Part shown: piece by piece, positions 45,581-54,101 of the stretch
How positions within the stretch are numbered: position 1 is the stretch's first letter
Layout of the letters: each line of letters starts with the position of its first letter
Assembly (NCBI RefSeq): GCF_000063445.1
Contig: NC_009464.1
Location: forward strand, 310,001-374,000
From: Methanocella arvoryzae MRE50
GTDB lineage: Archaea; Halobacteriota; Methanocellia; Methanocellales; Methanocellaceae
DNA length: 64,000 bases
Direction: 5' to 3'
The notes under the pieces: model-generated
Told to the model about the DNA's origin: nothing
The model's input: the letters and a program-made list of their open reading frames with translations, nothing else
The model's database searches: none
Program-made: the position numbers and the translations under genes

Positions 45581-45683
45581 TACTTCGTGTACCTTGTGTA
45601 CTTCGAGTAAACGGTACCTGACTGTCATAAAAGATTTAAGAATAACTCTACTCAAACATGATAAAAAAGGATCAGACAGCAGT

Positions 45684-46547
45684 TTAGCTATGAGCCAGCC
45701 GCTGCCGATCGAAACTCATCATGTAAACAGTACGGCGGCCTGCCTTTTCCACTAAAACCCCAAAGTAGGACCGGTCCGTCCAGCCCCTGGGAAGATAGCC
45801 TTCAGGGCCGCCGATGCCGAGACGGACGAGGTAATTAGCGTCTTCCTCGACCTCGAGCTGCTTTTCCCGGATCCGCCTGCCTTGCAGTTCAATAAACTGA
45901 TCAGGGAGCTTATCCAGAATGTTTTCTACGACGCCGTTCCGCTGCCGGTATACGACTTCCCGGTGGTCGTGGCCGCAGACGATGACGAACCCGTCTCTCT
46001 TAAACACTTCTTTGACAGCTGCGAATGCCTCATCAGGCAGATAGTGATAGCCATCGTGGGCCATATAACTGCTGCCGGTCTCAGAGATGCGCTGCCAGGA
46101 CTGGGCATAGTGCCAGGTCGTCTCAAAATCAGCATCTCCCGGGATCAGCGAAGCCGGGTCAAGAGGCCCTCCGTGCGCCGCAAAGAGCAGCCTGGGCTGG
46201 TCTACGTAAGTCCGGGGCATGCCATCGAAAAAGGCCTCGTAGGCCCCAGAAGCCTTGTAATCCTGATGGGCGGCCAGGCTGAGGGCATCGGGCGTGCTGA
46301 TCTTTCGACCAAGAAGAAACGCCTCCTCGTGGTTACCGATAATCGACACGACGTTATCGAGTCCCTGCAGCCGTTCCACAACCTCCCGGGGATGGTGCCC
46401 CCGCTCCAGGAGGTCTCCCATGTTGAGGATCTTTTCCACCGGACCGTAGCGCTCTGAAAAGGCATCGCTGCCGGCGATCTCGAGGATGTCGTTCAAGGCC
46501 AGTATGTCCGCGTGTAGGTCTGATAATAGAAGGATTGATCCTGCCAT
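45684..46547 (-). CDS. Calcineurin-like metallophosphoesterase
   Basis: A 287-residue phosphoesterase with the metal-binding motifs in order: LLSDLHADILAL (D-x-H, about residues 6-17), GDLLERG (about 44-50), GNHEEAF (about 76-82), AAHGGPLDP (about 128-136) and CGHDHREV (about 192-199). Two metal ions would be bound; the substrate may be a phosphoprotein or a nucleotide. A lipid- or AppppA-type role cannot be assigned. The start has no strong ribosome binding site. Confidence 0.93.
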   Translation of the reverse strand: MAGSILLLSDLHADILALNDILEIAGSDAFSERYGPVEKILNMGDLLERGHHPREVVERLQGLDNVVSIIGNHEEAFLLGRKISTPDALSLAAHQDYKASGAYEAFFDGMPRTYVDQPRLLFAAHGGPLDPASLIPGDADFETTWHYAQSWQRISETGSSYMAHDGYHYLPDEAFAAVKEVFKRDGFVIVCGHDHREVVYRQRNGVVENILDKLPDQFIELQGRRIREKQLEVEEDANYLVRLGIGGPEGYLPRGWTDRSYFGVLVEKAGRRTVYMMSFDRQRLAHS

Positions 46548-46778
46548 CGTAGCCCTAATGGAAGGTCATAGATTAAAGCTATTCTGTCTATATACAATAT
46601 GCTGGGCTTGCGTTTCCTGTCCTTGTCTCAGATAACCCGGTGCGCCCCGGGGTCGTACGCTCTTGACTTTCCGGACTTCGTCGAACATGTTAAAGTAGAA
46701 GTGTGACGCGTTGTTCGCCATTGGCCGGCAAATTCGACAACGGGAAGATATTGTTGAGAAAAAAGATATGGCTGGCTG

Positions 46779-47360
46779 TTAAGCCGGTGCAGGTTTTCTA
46801 CTGCTTGCCAGCGCCAGTTTAACCGCCAGTAACGCCAGGATAATGCCGAGAGCAATATTCAGGATGCCGATCACCTGTGCCAGGGCTATGAGTCCCGTAA
46901 ACGGACGAAAAATTAATATCGCTCCCGCGATCACCGATAGTACTCCGACAGCGACGAGTAGTAGTTCGCCCTTGATCGCCTTGCGAAGGTCGACAGCGAG
47001 AAGTACTTCCAGGATGCCGGCCATGATCCAGTAAGCCCCCAGCATTATCCCTAAAAACATGACTGTCTTTCCAGGTATGAGGACAATAATGGCTGCCACT
47101 GCTATAGATATCAGGCCGTGGAGGAGTCGCCAGAACCACCGGCCGTCCTTTACGCTCACCATCTGGAGCAGGACCAGCACACCGTCGAAGAACAGGAAAG
47201 CGGCAAGCAGGTAAACGAAGGTCAACAACGACAGGCCGGGCCAGAACAGTAGTGCAAACCCGAACAGGATAGCGATTAACGCTCGAAGCCCGACATCCCA
47301 CCAGGATACATTCCATGAGGCAAACCCCATATCTTCGTATGTAAGACCAGTATTAGGCAT
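46779..47360 (-). CDS. HdeD/DUF308 family membrane protein
   Basis: About 193 residues from the ATG at 47360 (GGTGT lies 6-10 bases upstream); a longer start at 47411 would add 17 residues without a ribosome binding site. Six hydrophobic segments can be seen, with the HdeD-type repeats ALIAILFGFALLFWPGLSLL, GLISIAVAAIIVLIPGKTVM and GVLSVIAGAILIFRPFTGLI, each a helix hairpin ending in a P-G/F turn. In bacteria HdeD relates to acid resistance; the archaeal role is unknown. Reads toward the phosphoesterase gene. Confidence 0.88.
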   Translation of the reverse strand: MPNTGLTYEDMGFASWNVSWWDVGLRALIAILFGFALLFWPGLSLLTFVYLLAAFLFFDGVLVLLQMVSVKDGRWFWRLLHGLISIAVAAIIVLIPGKTVMFLGIMLGAYWIMAGILEVLLAVDLRKAIKGELLLVAVGVLSVIAGAILIFRPFTGLIALAQVIGILNIALGIILALLAVKLALASSRKPAPA

Positions 47361-47527
47361 CAATACACCACTAAGTAAAACGAAAGCCAGTTTTATTAAA
47401 ATATTTAACATAACTCACGGAGGACATAATACTGTGAGAAAATGGATCTGTCCCTATTTTCGTTGAATAAGGATACTGGCAATTCCCGTAATCGTCATTC
47501 CGAAAGAAGGTTAAAAGCTAAAGCTAG

Positions 47528-47612
47528 TGCGGGGGACGAGATTTGAACTCGCGAATCCCTTCGGAACAGGACCCTCAATCCTGCGCCTTTGACCTGTCTG
47601 GGCTACCCCCGC
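47528..47612 (-). tRNA. tRNA-Leu(GAG)
   Basis: An 85-base tRNA on the minus strand. Acceptor GCGGGGG/CCCCCGC, anticodon stem GCAGGA/TCCTGT with loop TTGAGGG (U33, anticodon GAG for CUC), the long class II variable arm (GTTCCGAAGGGATTC), T-arm GCGAG/CTCGT with TTCAAAT, discriminator A. No CCA is encoded and no intron is seen. Confidence 0.95.
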
Positions 47613-47797
47613 ATCTCGAAAAGATGGTTACTATACTATTCAGGCGCTGACATCCACGATCAGATTACAGTAACGTGAAAGCCTTGAGTGCGAATCATTA
47701 AAGGCATTTTTGCGATATAAAACTTTCCCTCACAGCACACGATTGCACCTAAACAGTTCGAATCTTTTATCTACCATCGGACAAGAAATAATCAATA

Positions 47798-49060
47798 ATG
47801 GTGACTACTAAAACCATCCCGGAGATCAACGAGCGCATAGAAAAGGGCACTGTAACGGTCATGACCGCTACCGAAATCCTCGCTATCGCCGAAAAGGGCG
47901 AGCGGATCCCCGACGTTGACGTGGTCACCTGCGGCACCAAGGGCATCATGAGCGGCACCATGGCCAGCCTCTCGTTCAAGGTCGCCGAGAAGAACGCCTT
48001 CATCCGGGCAAAGGGCCTGTGGCTCAACGGAGTTCCTGCATACCCCGGGCCTTGCCCGAACGAGCGCCTGGGCATCGTAGACGCCATCGTGTACGGCACC
48101 GCCCACAGCACTTACGACCACCACTATGGCGGCGGCCATCTGTTCAGGGATCTGGTAGAGGGCAACGAGATCGAAGTAGAGGTTGACACCGGTTTGGCTG
48201 AAAGACTAACTACTACCGTCACCCTGAGCGACATGGGCCACGCCCGGATGATCGCCACCCGGCACGCTTTCAAGAACTACCTCGCATACGTCAACCCGGT
48301 GGCCGAAACCCTGGAAAAGTCCATCTTCTCGGTCGGCGCTTTCTACGGCCCCTACAAAGAGCTAAAGTTCTGCGGCTGCGGCGAGCTAAACCCCATCGAG
48401 AAAGACCCCGACTTAGAAGTCCTCGGGGCAGGCACCAGAGCCCTCATCAACGGCGCCCCCGGCATGATCACCGGCGCCGGCACCAGGAGCACCAGAGAGA
48501 AGCCCAACTTCTCCGCCGTCGCCGACCTGAAGCAGATGAAGAGCGAATACCTGGGCGGCTTCGTGACATCAGAAGGGCCGGAAGTCATTGCATCATGGGC
48601 CGTACCTGTGCCGGTGCTGAACGACCGGGTGCTGAAGAACATCCTGAAAACAGACAAGGAAATTCCGCTGCCAGTCGTCGACGTCCGGGGACGGATCGAG
48701 CTGGGCAGGATCACCTATGCAGACGTGTGGAAGAATTGCGATTTCGCCGTTCGTTTCAACCCCGATTTGTGCGACTCCTGTGAGCCCTGCAAGGGGGAGT
48801 TGATCTGCCCGACGGCTGCTTTGAGTAAAGAGTCGAAGCGCATAGACAGGTCCAGGTGCTTCAACTGCGGCACATGCGTAGGCCTGTGCCCGGCAGTATC
48901 GGCCAACATGGGCAGCGTAGAGTTCAACGGCATGACCATACCCATCACCGAAAGGCATTCCGACAGGCTGGGAGCCATGAAGATCTCCAACGAGTTGAAG
49001 AAGCAGATCGCCTCCGGGGAGTTCAAGCTGTCGGAGATCGTGCAAAGAATAACATTTTAA
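47798..49060 (+). CDS. DUF39 homocysteine-biosynthesis protein fused to ferredoxin domain
   Basis: A 420-residue DUF39 protein. In Methanosarcina, DUF39 proteins (MA1821 type) with a small ferredoxin are required for making homocysteine from aspartate semialdehyde with sulfide. Here the DUF39 part covers about residues 1-320 (CGTKGIMSGTMASLSF about 44-59; PGPCPNERLG; YGTAHSTYDHHYGGGHLFRD; FCGCGELNP) and the ferredoxin is attached at about 325-390 (CDSCEPCKGELICP and CFNCGTCVGLCP). No Shine-Dalgarno sequence is seen, so the mRNA may be leaderless. It follows tRNA-Leu, which is on the other strand. Confidence 0.92.
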   Translation: MVTTKTIPEINERIEKGTVTVMTATEILAIAEKGERIPDVDVVTCGTKGIMSGTMASLSFKVAEKNAFIRAKGLWLNGVPAYPGPCPNERLGIVDAIVYGTAHSTYDHHYGGGHLFRDLVEGNEIEVEVDTGLAERLTTTVTLSDMGHARMIATRHAFKNYLAYVNPVAETLEKSIFSVGAFYGPYKELKFCGCGELNPIEKDPDLEVLGAGTRALINGAPGMITGAGTRSTREKPNFSAVADLKQMKSEYLGGFVTSEGPEVIASWAVPVPVLNDRVLKNILKTDKEIPLPVVDVRGRIELGRITYADVWKNCDFAVRFNPDLCDSCEPCKGELICPTAALSKESKRIDRSRCFNCGTCVGLCPAVSANMGSVEFNGMTIPITERHSDRLGAMKISNELKKQIASGEFKLSEIVQRITF

Positions 49061-49065
49061 CGTAC

Positions 49066-49195
49066 ACCTCGAAAAGCCCGGAGGTTGAGAAGTTCCCGTG
49101 AGGCCGGGGAGGATTTTCAAGCTGGGAGGTCCGGGAGGGTAGAGAGGTCTGGGAGGAGGTCCGGGAGTGTGGAAAGGTTGGAGAGGTTTTTCTAA
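49066..49195. repeat. GACCTCC-type element, solo purine-rich arm
   Basis: From CCCGGAGGTTGAGAAGTTCC to GAGAGGTTTTTCTAAAGTTA, about 125 bases match the left arm of the 44680-44970 element nearly throughout (shared GGAGGATTTTCAAGCTGGGA and GGTCCGGGAGTGTGGAAAGG). The complementary arm is absent. Confidence 0.7.
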
Positions 49196-49211
49196 AGTTA
49201 TTTAATGTAAA

Positions 49212-49251
49212 ATCACAGTGGGCCAGTATATTCACACCCACCCACTGTGAT
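49212..49251. terminator. Hairpin between convergent genes
   Basis: ATCACAGTGGG (49212-49222) pairs with CCCACTGTGAT (49241-49251), 11 bp, 18-base loop. It lies between the DUF39 gene and the small minus-strand gene ending at 49327, so it may be a bidirectional terminator, although T-runs are weak. Confidence 0.45.
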
Positions 49252-49326
49252 GCTTGATTAAAATCGCTTTGTCAGGCCTGAGTCGATCCTCTATACTAAC
49301 GACTGGAAACACCCAGGCCAACGGCC

Positions 49327-49554
49327 CTAAAAGCGCAGGCCGTAATATTGGTTGTGCATGTAGCAATACGTATCGTAGATCGTGCTCTGCGCTTCGGCGC
49401 CAGGTACGAGGAGGCCCTGGAGGCTCGCGCTTAGGCTCATGCGGGCAGCCTCAATCTGCTCTGCTGTGAAGAGACCGTTCATGGCCAGTGTGATGCTCAA
49501 CATGACTAGAATCGTGGCAACGACATAAAACATGCTGGTTTTTCCGTTATCCAT
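49327..49554 (-). CDS. Small single-helix membrane protein
   Basis: A 75-residue hypothetical protein. A short hydrophilic N-terminus (MDNGKTS) leads to one hydrophobic helix (about residues 8-28) and a helical exposed part ending YCYMHNQYYGLRF. GGGGT lies 8-12 bases before the ATG on the minus strand. No family recognised. It is next to two GC-rich hairpins (49667-49720). Confidence 0.5.
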   Translation of the reverse strand: MDNGKTSMFYVVATILVMLSITLAMNGLFTAEQIEAARMSLSASLQGLLVPGAEAQSTIYDTYCYMHNQYYGLRF

Positions 49555-49915
49555 TTATCAAATACCCCGTTTAATTTGCGTTTAAAATGGGTTTTCGGGG
49601 ATAGTATAAAACTTTTGTCGAAAACAGGATAAAATTTGTCGTTTTCAGGCGGAAAAACGGACGAAGGCCCCGGCCTCAGGCCGGGGGCTGTGTTCGTTAC
49701 AGGCGTTGCCTGACGCCTGTATAATATGCTGGTTGTAGACGGTGTATACCCCCATCGCCCACGAAGCCAAATATATCTACAATATACTTAAATATTCGCT
49801 ATTTAAAGAGAATTTGCGAATTAGAAATTAGAGGTTGCGAGTAAGCATATTTTAAGTCGTGGACGAGCTCTGAATAAATAATTTGCATAATAGTTTTTAC
49901 CATCAGATAGCAACC
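49555..49915. other. Intergenic with two GC-rich hairpins
   Basis: CCCCGGCCTCAGGCCGGGG (about 49670-49688) can fold, flanked by ACGAA and TTCGT that extend the pairing; ACAGGCGT-TGCCTG-ACGCCTGT (49699-49720) forms a second stem. The remainder is AT-rich promoter-like sequence. Could hold a small RNA or terminators; no gene assigned. Confidence 0.4.
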
Positions 49916-50962
49916 CTATCGGCCGCCTTTGATGATGCGGTTCCAGAATCCCCGGTCGATGTACTGCCGGTACCACCAGTTGAAGTTGACTGCCATCAGG
50001 CTGCGCACGATGGGTATGCGCTCCAGCAGGAAAATTCCCTTGTCTGCCACGTACAGGAGCGCGAGGTAGGATAGTAAAGCGGCCAGCCAGCTGAGAATCG
50101 TGCCGGCAGTCCCGGCGGGGAATACGATGCCGGCCTGGCTGATGGCTGCAAAGATCCACTCTGCCGGAAACAGGAGTATTCCGACCAGCAGTACTATCCG
50201 GGGTATGGACGTGTTGATCGCCTTCCGGGGGCAAATATTGATGCACCTCATGCATCCCTGGCATCTCCAGTCCCACCCCGGCCGGCCTGCAGTGAGCCTT
50301 ACTACCCCGGCCGGACAGGTCTTGACACAGGTTCCGCAGCCGTTGCAGTTTCCGTCTGCCACGTAGAGCTTGGCTAATATGTGCCGGCCTACGAGGCCAT
50401 AGGCGAGGCCGAAAGGCACACACAGGAAAGCCAGCAGCAGGTTGTGCCTGACGCTCCTCTCGCCACGGACAAGCTTTTCAGCTAGCCAGTCGACCCGGCG
50501 ATCTCCGAGTTCCCGGATCTCCGATTGCCGCCCCTCGCCAGGTACGGGAAGAACAATCCTTAAGGCAACGGTGTATGGGGCGGCATCTGCCAGTACAACG
50601 TCATAGCCTTTCAGCCGCAGAATCAGCCATGCGTGATCGAATGACCAGCCGGGATCGCCCTGTATTCCGGGCACCCGGGAAGTAGGGTGAAAGGATCCGT
50701 TGATGGCAATAACTGCTGCCTTCGCATTTTTGCCCGGCGGCAGCTTCCACAGGTAGCGAGCCATGAGGTCTGGAATATCGCAGGCATATACAGGAAAGGT
50801 GAAGAGGTGCAGATCATAGCTCCCGGCCGGTGGCCTGGTTCCCCGGATTACCTGCTGCCACTCGACAGAATAGCCTGCTTCCTTCAGCCGGCGCTCCACC
50901 ACCGTTGCCGCGTGGTAAGAATTTCCAGTGCCGGAAAAGTAATGGATCAGAGCGGATGGCAT
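49916..50962 (-). CDS. Flavodoxin-like/ferredoxin membrane protein (EFR1 type)
   Basis: A 348-residue redox protein. The N-terminal flavodoxin-like fold has the phosphate loop YFSGTGNSYHAA (about residues 8-19) and FTFPVYACDIPDLMARYL (about 54-71). A dicluster [4Fe-4S] ferredoxin follows (about 212-255; CNGCGTCVKTCP and CQGCMRCINICP), then two or three transmembrane helices (about 262-320). It resembles EFR1-family proteins and may pass electrons from flavin to Fe-S at the membrane. The partner is unknown. Confidence 0.88.
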   Translation of the reverse strand: MPSALIHYFSGTGNSYHAATVVERRLKEAGYSVEWQQVIRGTRPPAGSYDLHLFTFPVYACDIPDLMARYLWKLPPGKNAKAAVIAINGSFHPTSRVPGIQGDPGWSFDHAWLILRLKGYDVVLADAAPYTVALRIVLPVPGEGRQSEIRELGDRRVDWLAEKLVRGERSVRHNLLLAFLCVPFGLAYGLVGRHILAKLYVADGNCNGCGTCVKTCPAGVVRLTAGRPGWDWRCQGCMRCINICPRKAINTSIPRIVLLVGILLFPAEWIFAAISQAGIVFPAGTAGTILSWLAALLSYLALLYVADKGIFLLERIPIVRSLMAVNFNWWYRQYIDRGFWNRIIKGGR

Positions 50963-51221
50963 CTCTCAAGCCCTCAATATATAATTGATGTATCATTTTG
51001 ATATATAGGTTACATAAGAGAACCTCGCAGTAGAAAAAGTAAGGGTATTCAGTTCGTGTGCACTGTCGATGCGGGCCTTGAGCTTATCCGATGCCATGAT
51101 ACTGGCAATGAGCATGCCGTCCAGAGGAAGATTTACGGGTTCACGGTAAGTATTATCTGGCATCACAGTATATGCAATTGACATATTATCTCTGGCCATC
51201 AAAACCTTTTTAACATCAAAA

Positions 51222-51249
51222 GTAATAATAATGTTCTAAAAAATGTTAC
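51222..51249. promoter_or_regulatory. Candidate NikR operator upstream of nikR
   Basis: GTAATAA-N14-ATGTTAC, 28 bp overall, located 38 bases before the nikR start. The half-sites are imperfectly complementary (GTAAtAa against GTAAcAt), but geometry and sequence match the perfect palindrome at 54155-54182. NikR sites of the GTGTTAC-N14-GTAACAC kind are known from other organisms. Suggests autoregulation. Confidence 0.45.
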
Positions 51250-51286
51250 TATTTACGCCAGAATCAGGCCAGGATGTGGATACAAG

Positions 51287-51709
51287 ATGGATCAGGAACT
51301 AATGCGTATTGGGGTTTCTCTGCCCGACAATCTACTGGACCGCTTTGACAACATCATCGAGAAGCGGGGCTATTCATCCAGGTCAGAAGGTATCCGCGAC
51401 GCCATCCGGAACTACATCATGCACTACGAGTGGATGAACGAAGTTGAAGGCGAGCGGATCGGCGTCATCACGCTGATCTACGACCACGACCAGCGAGGCC
51501 TGGTGAACAACCTGACCGACATCCAGCACGAGTACATGGGCATGATCAAATCTTCCGTCCACGTCCACCTCGACCACGACAACTGCCTGGAACTAATCAT
51601 GCTACAGGGAGAGGGGAAGCAGGTCAAGGAAGTGGCCGAGAAGATGATGGCCCTCAAAGGCGTCAAGCACGTCAAGCTGACCACGGTTTCTCCCAACACC
51701 GAGCTATAA
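51287..51709 (+). CDS. nikR: Nickel-responsive regulator NikR
   Basis: A 140-residue ribbon-helix-helix repressor with ACT-like nickel domain. The N-terminal ribbon is [19 protein letters not shown] and the helix region [18 protein letters not shown] (residues ~5-42). Nickel ligands are visible as His in QHEYMG and the His-x-His...Cys cluster [14 protein letters not shown] (about 88-101). In nickel excess it represses nickel uptake. It begins a run of genes (nikQ 9 bp after, nikO 8 bp after that), so it is probably autoregulated with the transporter. Confidence 0.95.
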   Translation: MDQELMRIGVSLPDNLLDRFDNIIEKRGYSSRSEGIRDAIRNYIMHYEWMNEVEGERIGVITLIYDHDQRGLVNNLTDIQHEYMGMIKSSVHVHLDHDNCLELIMLQGEGKQVKEVAEKMMALKGVKHVKLTTVSPNTEL

Positions 51710-51718
51710 GGCCTTAGC

Positions 51719-52657
51719 ATGATCCCAGACTGGTTGAAAGAGACAGATCCCCGCCCGCCCGGGCGCTTTGACGTGAAGCGGGGCAGGAAAAGTTTCATCG
51801 GCAAGACGCTGGGAGACATGTTCTCTTTCTTCGGGGAAACGCTGACATCGGAAAACTACTCCAGGAGAAACGGCCTGCTCCAGAGCCTCGATCCCAGGGT
51901 TAAGCTGGCCTCGATCCTGGCGCTGGTCGTAGCGGTGACGATGATCAAGGATCTTTACCTCCTGATCTTCGTTTATGCGCTGACCCTGCTGTTCGCCGGG
52001 CTGAGCAAGATCAGCATCGGCTTCTTCGTCAAGAGAGTCTGGCTGTTCATACCCATCTTCACTGGCATCATCGTCCTTCCCGTAATCTTCAACGTGGTCA
52101 CTCCGGGAAATTTGCTGGTACCGCTGGTGACGTTTGGCCCGAATGCCAGCATCGGCGGCATACTTTTGCCCGAGACGTTCGGCATTACCACCCAGGGGTT
52201 GCTGACAGCCGTGACGTTCACCATCAGAGTGGCGACCTGCGTCTCGGCTATCGTCCTGCTGTTCCTGAGCACACCGCAGGAAGCGCTGTTCAAGGCGTTC
52301 AGGGCGCTGGGAGTGCCTAAAGTGTACGTGCTCACGCTGGACATGTGCTACCGGTACATTTTCATGTTCATCGACATAATCCGGGACATGTTCATCGCGA
52401 AGAAGAGCCGGACCATTCGTAGCGAAGGCACCTTCGCAGAGCAGAAATGGGTCACCGGGCGCATTGGCTACACTTTGATTAAGACGCTGGACATGAGCGA
52501 TAAGGTGCACAAAGCTATGGTGTCCAGGGGCTTTAACGGGGACATCAAGATTATGCAGAAATACACGATGAAAATGCGGGACTACATTGCCCTGGTCACC
52601 GTTTTCGGCTTCAGCATCTTCCTGATCATGCTATCATACAACATTATTAAGGTATAG
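51719..52657 (+). CDS. nikQ: Nickel ECF transporter T component
   Basis: A 312-residue CbiQ/NikQ transmembrane protein that couples the ATPase to the substrate-binding component. N-terminal extension, then SLDPRVKLASILALVVAV (about residues 59-76), five or six helices, and the two Ala-Arg-Gly-type coupling motifs in altered form: the second reads AMVSRGFNGDIK (about 262-273). The nikR context favours nickel over cobalt. It is co-transcribed with nikR and nikO. Confidence 0.93.
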   Translation: MIPDWLKETDPRPPGRFDVKRGRKSFIGKTLGDMFSFFGETLTSENYSRRNGLLQSLDPRVKLASILALVVAVTMIKDLYLLIFVYALTLLFAGLSKISIGFFVKRVWLFIPIFTGIIVLPVIFNVVTPGNLLVPLVTFGPNASIGGILLPETFGITTQGLLTAVTFTIRVATCVSAIVLLFLSTPQEALFKAFRALGVPKVYVLTLDMCYRYIFMFIDIIRDMFIAKKSRTIRSEGTFAEQKWVTGRIGYTLIKTLDMSDKVHKAMVSRGFNGDIKIMQKYTMKMRDYIALVTVFGFSIFLIMLSYNIIKV

Positions 52658-52665
52658 GAATTATC

Positions 52666-53505
52666 ATGGAACCGATCTTCGACTTGCGAAACGTTTCGTT
52701 TGCCTACGCGGACAAGTATCACGCCTTAAAGGACGTCAGCCTGAAAATCAACGCCGGCGAGCAGGTAGCGATCATGGGAGCGAACGGGTGCGGCAAGTCT
52801 ACCCTGCTGTCGATTCTCAACTGCCTCATGTTCCCGACTTCGGGAGAGTTTTACGCGTTCGGCAACCCCGTGACCGAGGAAGCTTTCGACAGCCTCGAGG
52901 GGAACGAGTTCAGCACATTCTTCAGAAAGAAGGTGGGCTTCGTCTTCCAGAACTCCGACGTCCAGATGTTCTGCTCCACTGTTTTCGACGAGATCGCCTT
53001 CGGCCCGCTGCAACTGGATATGAAGCCCGAGGATGTCCGGAAAAGAGTGGACGAAGTGATTGCGATGATCGGCATAGAGAAGCTCCGGGATAGGGCGCCG
53101 CACACACTCAGCGGCGGCGAGAAAAAGAAGGTCTGCATCGCTTCTGTACTCGCGACAAACCCCGACGTGCTGCTGCTGGACGAGCCTACGGCCGGCCTCG
53201 ACCCCAGGACCCAGCTCTGGCTAATAGAGCTGCTCCACGAGCTCGGGCACGCAGGTAAGACCATTGTGACGGCCACCCATGACCTCGATGCGATAGAACA
53301 CATCAGCAGCAGGGCCATCGTGATGAGCGAAGACCACACGATCAGGGCAGACACCCACAGCGCTTCCGTAGTCAACAACATGGAACTGCTTTTGTCGACC
53401 AACCTCATCCACCGGCACATGCACCGGCATGGCAACATCACCCACCAGCACATTCATACCCACGACCACGATCACGTCCACGAGCACAACCATAACGAGG
53501 GGTGA
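52666..53505 (+). CDS. nikO: Nickel ECF transporter ATPase with His-rich tail
   Basis: A 279-residue ABC ATPase. Walker A is GANGCGKSTLL (about residues 38-48), the Q-loop GFVFQNSDVQMF (about 91-102), the signature LSGGEKKKVCIASVLATNP (about 147-165), Walker B VLLLDEPTAGLDP and H-loop His in VTATHDLDA. The C-terminal ~30 residues contain 13 histidines (such as HTHDHDHVHEHNHN), a probable nickel-binding or storage tail. It energises uptake with NikQ, NikM and NikN. Confidence 0.95.
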   Translation: MEPIFDLRNVSFAYADKYHALKDVSLKINAGEQVAIMGANGCGKSTLLSILNCLMFPTSGEFYAFGNPVTEEAFDSLEGNEFSTFFRKKVGFVFQNSDVQMFCSTVFDEIAFGPLQLDMKPEDVRKRVDEVIAMIGIEKLRDRAPHTLSGGEKKKVCIASVLATNPDVLLLDEPTAGLDPRTQLWLIELLHELGHAGKTIVTATHDLDAIEHISSRAIVMSEDHTIRADTHSASVVNNMELLLSTNLIHRHMHRHGNITHQHIHTHDHDHVHEHNHNEG

Positions 53506-53510
53506 TCGCT

Positions 53511-54101
53511 ATGACCAGCGACCGTCTCAGGAAGCAGATCGACTTCATCGTCGAGATCGACCGGCTCAAACAAGTGATCAGGCAAACCTACCTGATGGAC
53601 AGCTCGAGACAAGAAAACAGCGCAGAGCACTCGTGGCATTTTGCTGTCATGGCTATGCTTCTGGCGGAACATACGGACGAGCCTGTCGACGTGTTCAAGG
53701 CAGTAAAGATGGCGCTGATCCACGACGTGGTGGAAGTGGACGTCGGTGACATCTTCGTCTACGATCAGGAAAGGATGGCTGAAAAGGAAGCCAGGGAAAA
53801 AGAGGCTGCAAAAAGACTTTTCGGACTGCTGCCCCCCGACCAGGCCGAAGAATATCGGGCGCTGTGGGAAGAGTTCGAGGCCAGAGAGACCCCGGAAGCC
53901 AGATATGCCGCTGCCATCGACAGGCTACAGCCAGTACTCCATAATTACTATACGCACGGCAAAGCCTGGAATGCCCACGGCGTCAAAGCTGAAAGCGTGC
54001 TGAAGGTCAACAGACGCATAGGCAACAGTTCTACAGAGCTCTGGGGCTTCGCTAAGGAGATTATTGAGGAATCGATTCGTAAAGGCTACCTGAAACAATA
54101 G
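53511..54101 (+). CDS. HD-domain phosphohydrolase (YfbR-like)
   Basis: About 196 residues. The HD motif set is visible: His in SAEHSWHFAVMAMLL (about 36-50), His-Asp in MALIHDVVEVDVGDIF (about 73-88) and a later Asp in AAIDRLQPVLHNYY (about 141-154). Similar proteins hydrolyse 5'-deoxynucleotides. It begins six bases after nikO, so it is in the nickel operon, but a link to nickel is not obvious. The ATG at 53511 follows GGGGTGATC; the in-frame GTG at 53502 would overlap the nikO stop. Confidence 0.88.
   Translation: MTSDRLRKQIDFIVEIDRLKQVIRQTYLMDSSRQENSAEHSWHFAVMAMLLAEHTDEPVDVFKAVKMALIHDVVEVDVGDIFVYDQERMAEKEAREKEAAKRLFGLLPPDQAEEYRALWEEFEARETPEARYAAAIDRLQPVLHNYYTHGKAWNAHGVKAESVLKVNRRIGNSSTELWGFAKEIIEESIRKGYLKQ

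Larger units (their letters stand above)
45148..45625. repeat. TACACGAAG-type element, copy R2, split by a TA-duplicating insertion
   Basis: The same unit as R1 (8141-8284) in inverted orientation: it begins GTGCCCGTACCGTTTACAC and ends GAGTAAACGGTACCTGACTG. The internal ATGATCTTATCGTAAAACTT matches R1 on the opposite strand. The right arm is interrupted between 45248 and 45581 by a 332-bp insertion; joining the two sides with one TA restores the R1 sequence order. Confidence 0.82.

Noticed and set aside
46628-46855. A 75-codon minus-strand frame after the HdeD-like gene
   Set aside because: It overlaps the HdeD-like gene end in another phase with an improbable product.
50993-51202. A 69-codon minus-strand frame divergent from nikR
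   Set aside because: No motif and no clear ribosome binding site; it overlaps likely regulatory sequence. It could be real, but I cannot support it.
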